In this document: piece by piece, positions 25,548-34,768 of the stretch | Numbering within the stretch: position 1 is the first letter of the stretch | Layout: the number at the start of each line of letters is the position of its first letter | From: JAAZGD01 sp034003765 | Lineage (GTDB): Bacteria > Bacillota > Clostridia > Peptostreptococcales > Anaerovoracaceae | Assembly: GCA_034003765.1 (NCBI GenBank) | Contig: JAVEXZ010000011.1 | Location: 1-64,000 of the forward strand | Length of the DNA stretch: 64,000 nt | Reading direction: 5' to 3' | Notes under the pieces: generated by a model | The model's database searches: none | The model's input: the letters and a program-made list of their open reading frames with translations, nothing else | What the model was told of the DNA's origin: nothing | Program-made: the position numbers and the translations under genes

Positions 25548-26903
25548 ATGTCACAACAAAAGACCCTTGAAAGTATGGGTTACAAACAGGAGTTAAGAAG
25601 AACTCTTAGCACCACAGACCTTGTAGTATACGGACTTATTTTTATGGTGCCTATTGCACCTTTTGGTATTTATGGCACCGTTATGTCAATTTCCGAAGGA
25701 ATGGTTGTTCTAGCCTATCTTATTGGTATGGTGGGAATGATATTTACAGCCTTCTCATATTGGAGAATGTCTGAGGAGTTTCCAATTTCAGGCTCGGTTT
25801 ATGGATATGCAACTCACGGAATCGGAAAGGGTGTTGGTTTCGTATCGGGTTGGGCAATTTTATTAGACTACATTTTAGTACCTGCACTTCTTTATGTTGT
25901 AGCCGCCGTTGCCTTGGGGTCCATTATGCCCTCGGTGCCTTTTTGGGTATGGATTGTAGGCTTCGTTACCTTTAATACAATTATAAATGTCGTTGGTATT
26001 CAATTTACAGCAAGACTTAACTGGATAATGTTAATTTTTGAAGTAATCGTATTCGCTATATTCTCAGTTGCTGCAATTATGTATATTTCAAATAATCCTG
26101 ATGTGTCATTCACCTTGGATCCAATCTTTAATGGAGACAATTTTAGCATGAGCTTGGTATTATCAGCTGTTTCTGTTTGCGTTCTTTCATTCCTAGGTTT
26201 TGATGGTATTTCAACCTTGGCAGAAGAATCAAAAGGAGGACCTTCATCTGTTGGTAAGGCCAGTATATGGGCCTTGGTAATAGTAGGCTTTTTCTTTATC
26301 ATCCAGACCTACCTAGCTGCATGTGTAGTACCTTGGGAGGGCATTGAGACCTTTGCGGATATCGACTCTGCCTTCTATGAAGTAGCTCATACTGCTGGTG
26401 GTGCAGGGGTTATGTGGATTTGTGCTTTGGCTACAGGCCTTGCTTGGGGTATTGCTGACTGTTTGGTAGCTCAAGCTGCTATCTCTCGTATTCTTTATTC
26501 TATGGCAAGAGACGGTTTCTTACCTAAGGCATTAGCTAAAGTTCATCCAAGATTCCAAACCCCTCACGTATCTACAATATTTGTAGCTATTATTTCTCTT
26601 GTTATAACTTTGGGGTTCACACAGGGTATTCAAGACTTAGCAGAGCTGATTAACTTTGGAGCACTTTCAGCCTTCATTATTTTGAACTTCACTGTGGTCT
26701 ACTATTTCATATACAAGAAAAAATCCAAAAGATACTTTATTCACCTAGTTCTACCTCTTATTGGTTTCGTTGTAATAATCATTGTTTGGGCTAGTCTATC
26801 TGCACAAGCAATGAAGCTTGGACTTATTTGGGTAGTAGTGGGAATAATTCTATATAACATCATTACTCGAGTAATGAAGAAGGACGTAAAACTAGAAGTA
26901 TAA
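25548..26903 (+). CDS. APC-family amino acid permease
   Basis: A 451-residue membrane protein with 12 predicted helices, started behind AAAGGAGGAATTAAAATT. The first helix carries VPIAPFGIYGTV, followed by FSYWRMSEEFPISGSVYGYA and FLGFDGISTLAEESKGG, the hallmark APC region. It is smaller and more canonical than the permease at 6553. Coupling to the amidase gene suggests import of an amine or amide. A terminator follows at 26942. Confidence 0.85.
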   Translation: MSQQKTLESMGYKQELRRTLSTTDLVVYGLIFMVPIAPFGIYGTVMSISEGMVVLAYLIGMVGMIFTAFSYWRMSEEFPISGSVYGYATHGIGKGVGFVSGWAILLDYILVPALLYVVAAVALGSIMPSVPFWVWIVGFVTFNTIINVVGIQFTARLNWIMLIFEVIVFAIFSVAAIMYISNNPDVSFTLDPIFNGDNFSMSLVLSAVSVCVLSFLGFDGISTLAEESKGGPSSVGKASIWALVIVGFFFIIQTYLAACVVPWEGIETFADIDSAFYEVAHTAGGAGVMWICALATGLAWGIADCLVAQAAISRILYSMARDGFLPKALAKVHPRFQTPHVSTIFVAIISLVITLGFTQGIQDLAELINFGALSAFIILNFTVVYYFIYKKKSKRYFIHLVLPLIGFVVIIIVWASLSAQAMKLGLIWVVVGIILYNIITRVMKKDVKLEV

Positions 26904-26941
26904 TTTTCAAAAGATCAAGAACGGTATATATATTTACGATA

Positions 26942-26976
26942 AAAAGAGAGGCTTTATTAGGAGAGGCCTCTCTTTT
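26942..26976 (+). terminator. Terminator of the amidase/permease operon
   Basis: AAAAGAGAGGC (26942-26952) pairs exactly with GCCTCTCTTTT (26966-26976). Its 3' half is duplicated at 37533 as part of the flanking repeat. Confidence 0.8.
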
Positions 26977-27047
26977 GCATCCTTGAAGACCTTGCTTTGT
27001 TACCTCATACTGAAAAAAATGTTAGTTGGGAGTTATTTGCACTAAGG
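26950..27047. repeat. Left copy of a diverged ~100-bp direct repeat
   Basis: The first 38 bases, starting GGCTTTATTAGGAGAGGCCT, are identical to those at 37533. The rest is similar with scattered changes and a 2-base length difference, and both copies end in TTTGCACTAAGG. The left copy begins in the permease terminator. The remaining bases to 27288 hold only a candidate promoter for hsdM. The two copies bracket the restriction-modification and surface-protein block. Confidence 0.85.
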
Positions 27048-27205
27048 TGTTCTTGTGAACAGTGGAGAACAATATAGCTATTGGGAAGAGATTGCCAGAT
27101 AAGACTTGGAGACAGAAGAAGCTATGTTTGCCCAGATAGATATTTTTATGTTGTTTTTATAACATTAGCTGTTCAAAGTGCCATAAATAAGGCCCCAAAA
27201 CATGG

Positions 27206-27234
27206 TTACTTTTACATCATTTTTGAGATATAAT
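27206..27234 (+). promoter_or_regulatory. Candidate hsdM promoter
   Basis: A perfect TATAAT at 27229-27234, preceded at 17 bases by a weak -35 (TTACTT). It is 54 bases before the hsdM start. Confidence 0.4.
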
Positions 27235-27288
27235 GAGTACTAATGAGGAACAATCTATTTGAGAATATGACTGCTAAGGAGAACCAAA

Positions 27289-28863
27289 ATGTCTAATAAT
27301 AAAAAAGAGACGGAAAGAGCTGAACTACACAGAACTATATGGTCCATAGCCAATGATTTGCGGGGAAGTGTTGATGGTTGGGATTTCAAACAGTATGTTC
27401 TAGGGGTCTTATTTTACCGCTATATATCTGAAAACTTAACTAGTTATATTAACCAAGGAGAAAAAGAAGCTGGTGGGGAAGACTTTGATTATACCAATTT
27501 ATCTGATGAGGAAGCGGAAGAAGCTCGCGAAGACTTAGTGAACACAAAAGGCTTCTTTATTCTACCCAGCCAGCTTTTTCAGAATGTGCGAAAACATGCC
27601 CCACATGACGAAAACCTAAATGAAACTTTAGAAAGGGTTTTTAAGAATATAGAATCATCGGCCCAAGGCTTTGATAGTGAAGATGATTTCAAAGGACTAT
27701 TTGATGACGTAGATGTAAACAGTAACAAGCTAGGGGGCACGGTAGCCAAGAGAAACGAAAAATTAGTCAAACTTATTAATGGCGTTGGGGAAATGAAGCT
27801 AGGTGATTATAAGGATAATACCATAGATGCTTTTGGAGATGCCTACGAATTTCTAATGGGTATGTATGCCTCAAATGCTGGCAAGAGTGGGGGAGAATAC
27901 TATACTCCTCAAGAAGTGTCGGAGTTGCTTACCCGACTTACGGTAATAGGTAAGACAGAGGTTAATAAGGTATATGACCCTGCTTGCGGTTCGGGATCCT
28001 TGCTCCTAAAATTCGCTAAAATTTTAGGAAAAGAAAATGTAAGGCAAGGCTTCTTTGGCCAAGAGATAAATATCACTACGTATAACCTCTGCCGTATAAA
28101 TATGTTCTTGCATGACATCGACTTTGATAAGTTTGAAATCGAACATGGAGACACTCTAATAGACCCTCTTCATTGGGATGAAGAACCTTTTGAAGCTATC
28201 GTATCCAATCCACCTTATTCAATAAAATGGGATGGGGATAGCAATCCTCTTTTGATTAACGATCCTCGTTTTTCACCTGCTGGAGTGCTTGCTCCAAAGA
28301 GATATGCAGATTTTGCATTTATTATGCACAGTCTCTCATGGCTTGCAACTAATGGAACAGCAGCAATTGTTTGCTTCCCTGGTATATTATATAGAGGTGG
28401 AGCTGAACAGAAAATAAGAAAATATCTGGTGGATAATAACTTTGTGGATTGTATTATTCAATTACCTAGTAATCTTTTCTTTGGGACTAGCATAGCAACT
28501 TGCATTATGGTTCTAAAAAAATCAAAAAAAGAGAATAGAACATTATTTATAGATGCATCAGAAGAGTTTGTAAAGGTTACAAATAATAATAAATTGGATG
28601 AGAATAATATTGAGAGGATTATAGACGCTTATAAACTCCACACTGGGGAAGAGTATTTTGCCGAACTAGTAGAAAATGGCAAGATTGCTGAACAAGATTA
28701 TAATCTCTCAGTATCTTCATACGTAGCATTAGAAGACACTAGAGAAGTGGTGGATATTAAAGTATTAAATGCCGAAATCGAAAAAATCGTTGCCCGTGCT
28801 GATGTTTTGCGAAAAGAGATCGCAGAGATAATCGCAGAAATCGAGGGAACAAAGCATGAGTAA
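27289..28863 (+). CDS. hsdM: Type I restriction-modification system, methyltransferase subunit
   Basis: A 524-residue N6-adenine DNA methyltransferase subunit started behind TAAGGAGAACCAAA. The N-terminal HsdM helical domain (LRGSVDGWDFKQYVLGVLFY) is followed by SAM motif DPACGSGSLLLKFA and catalytic motif NPPYS. It forms the M2S1 modification complex with HsdS and the R2M2S1 restriction complex with HsdR. The sequence GEYYTPQEVSELLTRL is the usual family signature. hsdS starts 8 bases before its stop. It is full length with no lesion. Confidence 0.95.
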   Translation: MSNNKKETERAELHRTIWSIANDLRGSVDGWDFKQYVLGVLFYRYISENLTSYINQGEKEAGGEDFDYTNLSDEEAEEAREDLVNTKGFFILPSQLFQNVRKHAPHDENLNETLERVFKNIESSAQGFDSEDDFKGLFDDVDVNSNKLGGTVAKRNEKLVKLINGVGEMKLGDYKDNTIDAFGDAYEFLMGMYASNAGKSGGEYYTPQEVSELLTRLTVIGKTEVNKVYDPACGSGSLLLKFAKILGKENVRQGFFGQEINITTYNLCRINMFLHDIDFDKFEIEHGDTLIDPLHWDEEPFEAIVSNPPYSIKWDGDSNPLLINDPRFSPAGVLAPKRYADFAFIMHSLSWLATNGTAAIVCFPGILYRGGAEQKIRKYLVDNNFVDCIIQLPSNLFFGTSIATCIMVLKKSKKENRTLFIDASEEFVKVTNNNKLDENNIERIIDAYKLHTGEEYFAELVENGKIAEQDYNLSVSSYVALEDTREVVDIKVLNAEIEKIVARADVLRKEIAEIIAEIEGTKHE

Positions 28864-29995
28864 ATTAGATGAGTTGATTAAAGAATTGTGCCCAGATGGG
28901 GTAGAGTACAGAAGTTTAGGTGACGTTGTAAACATTCTAGATAATTTACGAAGACCAATCACCAAGAAAGATAGAAAACCGGGAGTATATCCTTATTACG
29001 GTGCAAATGGTATTCAAGATTATGTGGAAGATTTTATTTTCGATGGAATGTTTTTACTGGTAGGTGAGGATGGTAGTGTTATCAATACAGACAATTCGCC
29101 TATACTGACATGGGCAGAAGGCAAAATATGGGTAAATAATCATGCTCATGTGTTGTCTGAAATAAAACAAATTGCTTTATTGAGATTTATATATTTTGCT
29201 TTGCAAAACACTGACGTTAGTTCGATAGTTAGAGGAGTGCCCCCAAAAATAAACCAGAAAAGTTTAAGAGATATAAAGCTACCTATTCCACCTATCCCAG
29301 TCCAAAAAGAAATCGTACAAATCCTTGACAAATTCACTTCTTTAGAAGCTGAGCTAGAAGCTGAGCTAGAAGCTGAGCTAGAAGCTAGAAAAAAGCAATA
29401 TGAGTATTACCGTGATTCATTATTCAAATTTGAAGGGCAAAGAAATTTTTTGGTTCAATGGTTGAGGTTGAGCGAAATAGCTGATATTGGCACAGGAAGT
29501 AGTAATACTAACGAGGAATTGGAAAAAGGCGATTATCCTTTTTTTGTCCGATCTCAAGAAGTTCGTCAAAAAAATGATTTTGAATTCGATGAAACCGCAA
29601 TTATCACCTCCGGGGATGGGGTAGGCGTTGGGAAGATTTTTCATTATGTAGAAGGGAAGTATGCTTTGCATCAAAGAGCGTATAGAATGCATATTACAAA
29701 TGAATGTATTCTTCCTAGGTACTATTTCTATTATATGAAAAGTACATTTTTGCAATATATAGAAAAAAACTCATTCCATTCATCCGTAACATCAATACGA
29801 AGACCTATGCTCAAGAATTTCCCTGTTCCTGTCCCTTCCATCGCCGAGCAAGAGCGCATCGTTGCTATCCTAGATCGTTTTGATGCCCTTGTTAATGATA
29901 TTACAAAAGGTTTGCCTGCTGAGATAGAGGCAAGGCGAAAGCAGTATGAATATTATCGTGATAAGCTACTTACATTCAAGGAGAAGATTTCATGA
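28856..29995 (+). CDS. hsdS: Type I restriction-modification system, specificity subunit
   Basis: A 379-residue DNA recognition subunit with two target-recognition domains (about residues 15-155 and 200-345) and two conserved helical spacers. The central spacer has the repeat LEAELEAELEAE before ARKKQYEYYRD; the C-terminal spacer ends AEIEARRKQYEYYRDKLL, so both halves of the circular architecture are intact. Each recognition domain reads one half of a bipartite site, and the length of the central helix sets the gap between halves. The start overlaps hsdM and its stop overlaps hsdR (ATGA). The 4-residue repeat resembles the TAEL repeat of EcoR124I. Confidence 0.93.
   Translation: MSKLDELIKELCPDGVEYRSLGDVVNILDNLRRPITKKDRKPGVYPYYGANGIQDYVEDFIFDGMFLLVGEDGSVINTDNSPILTWAEGKIWVNNHAHVLSEIKQIALLRFIYFALQNTDVSSIVRGVPPKINQKSLRDIKLPIPPIPVQKEIVQILDKFTSLEAELEAELEAELEARKKQYEYYRDSLFKFEGQRNFLVQWLRLSEIADIGTGSSNTNEELEKGDYPFFVRSQEVRQKNDFEFDETAIITSGDGVGVGKIFHYVEGKYALHQRAYRMHITNECILPRYYFYYMKSTFLQYIEKNSFHSSVTSIRRPMLKNFPVPVPSIAEQERIVAILDRFDALVNDITKGLPAEIEARRKQYEYYRDKLLTFKEKIS
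29342..29386 (+). repeat. 12-bp tandem repeat in the hsdS central spacer
   Basis: Three in-frame units coding LEAE start at 29342, 29354 and 29366 (unit CTAGAAGCTGAG, first base T in unit 1), with a partial fourth to 29386. The DNA identity between units is near complete, so slippage or unequal exchange can add or remove 4 residues without a frameshift. Confidence 0.92.
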
Positions 29996-32900
29996 GTAAC
30001 TACAATATAGTTGCATCTACTAACGAAGCTACCGTTGTTTCTGAATATGTCCCTGATTTTTATCGCTCTACAGATTATCAGAGTGAGGCAGATTTAGAGA
30101 AGAGCTTTATAAAGCGTCTTTGCGAGCAAGGTTATGAATATATTAGCCTTAGTTCTGAGGCGGCTTTAATTAACAACTTGCGAAAGCAACTTGAGCTGTT
30201 AAATAGTTTTTCCTTTTCTGATGATGAATGGAGCGGCTTTTTCACCCAAAACATTGCCAGTACCAATGAAGGCATTGTAGAAAAAACTCGCAAAATCCAA
30301 GATGATCATGTACAGATATTAAAGAGGGATGATGGCACCACCAAGAATATTTATTTAATTGATAAGAATAATATTCATAACAATAGACTCCAGGTACTAA
30401 ATCAGTACGAAGAGTCAGAAGGCAATCATGAAACTCGTTATGATGTTACTATACTGGTTAATGGGTTGCCTCTTGTTCATACAGAGTTAAAACGCAGAGG
30501 GGTTCCAATTCGTGAGGCTTTCAATCAGATCAAAAGGTATCAACGGGATAGCTTTTGGGCGTCCTCAGGACTTTATGAATATATTCAACTATTTGTAATA
30601 TCAAACGGCACCCACACTAAGTATTATTCGAACACTACCCGTAATCAGCACATAAAAGAAGCAGGCCCTAGCAGCAGTCATAAAAGCAAGAAAACCAGTA
30701 ATAGTTATGAATTTACAAGTTATTGGGCTGATGCTTCTAACCGACCTATCTCTGACCTCGTAGACTTTACCAAAACATTTTTTGCAAAACATGCAATTCT
30801 TAATATATTAACCAAATACTGCGTATTTACTTCAGAAGATTTGTTGCTTGTTATGAGACCATATCAAATTGCTGCAACGGAGAAGATACTTAACCGCATA
30901 GAGATTTCCACTAATTACAAAAAACTTGGAACAGTTGATGCAGGAGGATATATTTGGCATACAACGGGATCTGGTAAGACCCTTACAAGCTTTAAGGCTG
31001 CTCAGTTAGCTACCAAGCTACCCTTTATCGAAAAAGTACTCTTTGTTGTAGACCGTAAGGACCTGGATTATCAAACAATGAGAGAATACGACAGGTTTGA
31101 GAAGGGTGCAGCTGATAGCAGTACATCTACAAGTGTATTAAAAAAACAATTAGAAGATTCTAGTTCGAAAATAATAATAACAACGATTCAAAAACTGGAT
31201 ATTTTTATCGGTAGGAATAAATCCCACGATATCTACAAAAAACATCTTGTTTTAATATTTGATGAATGCCATCGGTCTCAATTTGGCCAAATGCACAGGG
31301 CTATTACAAAGTCTTTTAAAAACTATCACCTTTTTGGATTTACAGGGACCCCAATATTTCCGGGGAATTCACCTAGCGGCGGCAACCCTATGCTAAACAC
31401 TACAGAACAAGCCTTTGGAGATAAACTTCATGTTTATTCCATAGTTGATGCAATTAATGACGGTAATGTGCTTCCTTTCAGGATTGATTATATCAATACC
31501 ATAAAAGAAAAAGACGATATTTTAGATGAAAAGGTAAGGGCCATTGATACTGAAAGAGCCTTGTCAGAGCCAAAGCGTATAAGTGAAGTAACAAAGTATA
31601 TACTTGAACATTTTGATCAAAAAACCAAAAGAAACAGTTCCTACTCCCTAAAGGGGCGGAGACTTATGGGGTTTAACTCTATCTTTGCCGTAGCCTCCAT
31701 ACCAATGGCAATGAAATACTATAGAGAATTCAAAAGACAATTAGAAGAAGCAAATAGAAAACTCTCAGTTGCTGTCATCTATAGCTTTAGTGTAAATGAA
31801 GATGATCCTGAAGATGGATTACTTGAAGAAGCCTTTGAAACCGACAGACTTGATAAATCATCACGAGATTTTTTAGATGAGGCTATCAAGGATTACAATC
31901 AGACATTCAAGGTTAACTTTGATACTTCATCAGAGAAATTCCAGAACTACTATAAAGACCTTTCCCTTAGAGTAAAAAGTCGTGAGGTGGATTTACTTAT
32001 TGTAGTCAACATGTTCTTAACAGGATTTGACGCTACAACATTAAACACCCTTTGGATAGACAAGAACCTAAGACAGCATGGGCTTTTGCAGGCATTTTCC
32101 CGAACAAACCGTATTCTTAATTCTGTTAAAACCTTTGGCAATATTGTATGTTTTCGAAACCTTAAGCAAGCAACAGACGACGCAATCGCTTTATTTGGAG
32201 ACAAGGAAGCTGGGGGCATAGTCTTATTAAAGACCTATGAAGAGTATTACAATGGGTACGATGAAGACGGGCAACACCTACAAGGATATGCAGAACTCAT
32301 TGCACGCATCCAAAAAGACTATCCCTTGGGATCACCAATCATTGGAGAAGAGGCTCAAAAGGACTTCATCCGTCTATATGGAGCAATTCTAAGATTGAGA
32401 AATATTCTCACTGCCTTTGACGATTTTGAAGGAGATGAGATTTTAAGCCAAAGAGATATCCAGGATTATCAAAGTATCTACATCGATTTGTACCAAGACT
32501 ATAGAAAGGATAAGGATTCGGATAAAGAGAACATAAATGACGACATTGTTTTTGAATTAGAATTGATTAAACAAATCGAGGTTAATATTGACTATATCCT
32601 GATGCTAGTTAGTAAGTACCGCGACTCAAACAAGACGGACAAGAGTATTCGTATTCAGATCGATAAGGCCATAAGTTCCAGCATTGAACTTCGCAGCAAA
32701 AAAGAATTGATAGAGGGCTTTATAGATCAAATCAATATTGGGACCCAGGTAGAGGATGATTGGCATAAGTTCGTATTGACCCAGAAAGAAAATGATTTAG
32801 CAGATATTATCAAAGACGAAAAACTAAAAGCTGATGAAACAATAAAACTCATGGATAGGGCCTTTAGGGATGGGGCTATGAAGACTACGGGGACAGATAT

Positions 32901-33021
32901 AGACAAAATTCTCCCTGCAGTTTCCAGATTCTCTGGAGGCGGTAAAAGAGCCAGTAAGAAGCTGGATGTTATAGAAAAACTAATAGCCTTTTTTGAAAAA
33001 TACCTGGGTTTGGTTGGCTAG
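29992..33021 (+). CDS. hsdR: Type I restriction-modification system, restriction/translocation subunit
   Basis: A 1009-residue motor and nuclease. The N-terminal PD-(D/E)xK-like nuclease is visible as YDVTILVNG...HTELKRRG near residues 145-170. The SF2 helicase part has Walker A TTGSGKTLTSFKAA near 325, the DEAD-like DECHRS near 424 and FTGTPIF, with late motif GFDATTLNTLWIDKN. A C-terminal helical region binds the M2S1 core. It is full length and complete. Its TAG stop shares the tetranucleotide CTAG with the stop of the convergent regulator gene. Confidence 0.95.
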   Translation: MSNYNIVASTNEATVVSEYVPDFYRSTDYQSEADLEKSFIKRLCEQGYEYISLSSEAALINNLRKQLELLNSFSFSDDEWSGFFTQNIASTNEGIVEKTRKIQDDHVQILKRDDGTTKNIYLIDKNNIHNNRLQVLNQYEESEGNHETRYDVTILVNGLPLVHTELKRRGVPIREAFNQIKRYQRDSFWASSGLYEYIQLFVISNGTHTKYYSNTTRNQHIKEAGPSSSHKSKKTSNSYEFTSYWADASNRPISDLVDFTKTFFAKHAILNILTKYCVFTSEDLLLVMRPYQIAATEKILNRIEISTNYKKLGTVDAGGYIWHTTGSGKTLTSFKAAQLATKLPFIEKVLFVVDRKDLDYQTMREYDRFEKGAADSSTSTSVLKKQLEDSSSKIIITTIQKLDIFIGRNKSHDIYKKHLVLIFDECHRSQFGQMHRAITKSFKNYHLFGFTGTPIFPGNSPSGGNPMLNTTEQAFGDKLHVYSIVDAINDGNVLPFRIDYINTIKEKDDILDEKVRAIDTERALSEPKRISEVTKYILEHFDQKTKRNSSYSLKGRRLMGFNSIFAVASIPMAMKYYREFKRQLEEANRKLSVAVIYSFSVNEDDPEDGLLEEAFETDRLDKSSRDFLDEAIKDYNQTFKVNFDTSSEKFQNYYKDLSLRVKSREVDLLIVVNMFLTGFDATTLNTLWIDKNLRQHGLLQAFSRTNRILNSVKTFGNIVCFRNLKQATDDAIALFGDKEAGGIVLLKTYEEYYNGYDEDGQHLQGYAELIARIQKDYPLGSPIIGEEAQKDFIRLYGAILRLRNILTAFDDFEGDEILSQRDIQDYQSIYIDLYQDYRKDKDSDKENINDDIVFELELIKQIEVNIDYILMLVSKYRDSNKTDKSIRIQIDKAISSSIELRSKKELIEGFIDQINIGTQVEDDWHKFVLTQKENDLADIIKDEKLKADETIKLMDRAFRDGAMKTTGTDIDKILPAVSRFSGGGKRASKKLDVIEKLIAFFEKYLGLVG

Positions 33022-34535
33022 TCCAATAAAGAAAGGTCTTCTATTGCCTTCTTTATTCTTTCAATGGCTATGTCTTTATCAGGTTCTTCGTAATGCATAA
33101 TTTCCATGAGGTAGTTCCAAAATACTGTAAATAAATCATTGCTTGGGACAGAAAGAAAAACGAATGGAGGAGTGGTTTTTAACATAATCATGCCATGGCC
33201 TTCCTTTGCACATATAGAGCAACCTAAATCATTGGCTACTTCATCTATATAGACATGGTAATTATCATATTCTTCTAGTAAATGGACCATATTTTGTAAA
33301 TGTTGAACATATTCTTCACGGGTGTAATAGATTCCAAGGTCATCTAAGCCTGCTAAATGATCAACAAGGACCTCCCCCTTATTGAAAGCATCTTTGCTAG
33401 GGATTGAAAGGATCTCTCTTACTGTGTATTTCATTAAAAGTGTTTTTAGGGTCGCTTGCCTTTTTTTATGTGAACCCATAACCTCATGGACATCTTCTTG
33501 GGGGTTCCTTTGTAATATGGATTCTAGAATATCATTTTTCATAGAGACAGCTGATAGAGAGGAGGTTTTCATAATAGTTGTTCCTGACCTGTTTAACAAA
33601 TCGCAAAAAATATCGAAATAGATTGATGGGTCAGTTATTGTAAGAATAGACATTAAAGGTTTGCAAAGGTCCAGATATTGTTCGTACTGCTTTTCCATTG
33701 AGGCCACAGCCTCTTTTTTTGTGAATAAAAAGGTTGTGGAATCTCTAATGGATCCGGACAGATCCTCAACTGAATTTGAAGACATGGCACAAAGACCTGG
33801 GGCAACAAATAGTGTTGTTCTGAAAACACCGTCACGAACTTTTGGGTAATAGTATGGTTCGATGCAGCCTGTTATGTAAAGAGGCATCCAAGCCTTAATG
33901 TTTTCTAAGACCTCTTGAGGTCCTCTACTAAAATCGTGGATTATCTTTATCTTGTTGCCATTTGATAGGCTAGTCTTAATTAGCTGGAACAAATCTTCTA
34001 TAAATTTGTCATCCCTTGTAGCCCAGGCCAGATCTTCGTCTGTAAAAAGGAGGAGGGTCCTGGGTGTTTTTTCCTTAGCCACCATTTGAAAAAAATCCAA
34101 TGCGGCCAAACATTTGCCCTCATCCTTTAAGTACATAGAGCAGCTGCAGTGAATTGAATGTTTTCTATCAATTTTTTCGATATTGGTCGTGGCATTAGGG
34201 ATGGTATAGGTTAATTCATCAGTAAGTATTGTTTTTTTACTGGAATCTATAAGCAACCAATTATATATTGCTTCTGCTAGCCTTGCTGAATCCATAGTAG
34301 AGCCAGGTTCTAAACCCAACAAGTGAACTACAACATCCCTTTGGGCCGGTGTTCTTATATGCCTTGAGAAAAACTGAGAGAAGTCTTCAATGTAGGAGGC
34401 ATTTTTTACTGGGGATCTACCACCAGTTTTTAATCGGCTAATGTAGGAAGAATCAAGGGAAGAACATAGGGCTAATTGTTGGTTTGTCGTTTTTGTTATA
34501 TCCATTAACATAGTTAGTTTATCGTGGAATTTCAA
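33018..34535 (-). CDS. Large XRE-type regulator with an uncharacterised C-terminal region
   Basis: A 505-residue protein beginning at a TTG (34535) behind AAGGGGGGTGATG. The N-terminal 70 or so residues form a Cro/CI-type HTH (TNQQLALCSSLDSSYISRLK). The remaining 430 residues match no domain I can name with certainty; I recall similar long XRE proteins in Clostridia, sharing a stretch like the local WMPLYITGCIEPYYYPKVRDG. It is divergent from the surface-protein gene at 34769 and convergent with hsdR, so it could regulate the surface protein, the restriction block or itself. A cytoplasmic sensor role for the C-terminal region is inference. Confidence 0.72.
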   Translation of the reverse strand: MKFHDKLTMLMDITKTTNQQLALCSSLDSSYISRLKTGGRSPVKNASYIEDFSQFFSRHIRTPAQRDVVVHLLGLEPGSTMDSARLAEAIYNWLLIDSSKKTILTDELTYTIPNATTNIEKIDRKHSIHCSCSMYLKDEGKCLAALDFFQMVAKEKTPRTLLLFTDEDLAWATRDDKFIEDLFQLIKTSLSNGNKIKIIHDFSRGPQEVLENIKAWMPLYITGCIEPYYYPKVRDGVFRTTLFVAPGLCAMSSNSVEDLSGSIRDSTTFLFTKKEAVASMEKQYEQYLDLCKPLMSILTITDPSIYFDIFCDLLNRSGTTIMKTSSLSAVSMKNDILESILQRNPQEDVHEVMGSHKKRQATLKTLLMKYTVREILSIPSKDAFNKGEVLVDHLAGLDDLGIYYTREEYVQHLQNMVHLLEEYDNYHVYIDEVANDLGCSICAKEGHGMIMLKTTPPFVFLSVPSNDLFTVFWNYLMEIMHYEEPDKDIAIERIKKAIEDLSLLD

Positions 34536-34623
34536 TACATCACCCCCCTTATACCTATATTTTAGTCTCGATTATTGGAGAAGTCAAAGAATTTGTCACA
34601 AAACGTGCCAAATTACATAATAT

Positions 34624-34638
34624 TTTGTCAATGACAAA
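34624..34638. promoter_or_regulatory. 15-bp palindrome between divergent genes, candidate operator
   Basis: TTTGTCAATGACAAA is a perfect 7+1+7 dyad. A related half-site TTTGTCA also occurs about 30 bases upstream (near 34592). It lies midway between the XRE gene and the surface-protein gene, as expected for an XRE-family operator. Confidence 0.5.
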
Positions 34639-34748
34639 TCATGGTATTGGGGTTTAGTCGTGATAATGTAAGTTATAATCAGTCAAAGAGATAAATATGA
34701 AGAGAGGACTGAAGGCTCTCATTTTGTGTTTCTTACACATATATTTAA

Positions 34749-34756
34749 GGGGGGGG
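34749..34756 (+). repeat. Poly-G(8) tract abutting the surface-protein ribosome binding site
   Basis: Eight consecutive G are followed by AGGAG and the start ATG 34769. The divergent XRE gene also has a G-run (six G) in its ribosome binding site at 34543-34548 on the minus strand. Confidence 0.8.
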
Positions 34757-34768
34757 AGGAGATTTAAT

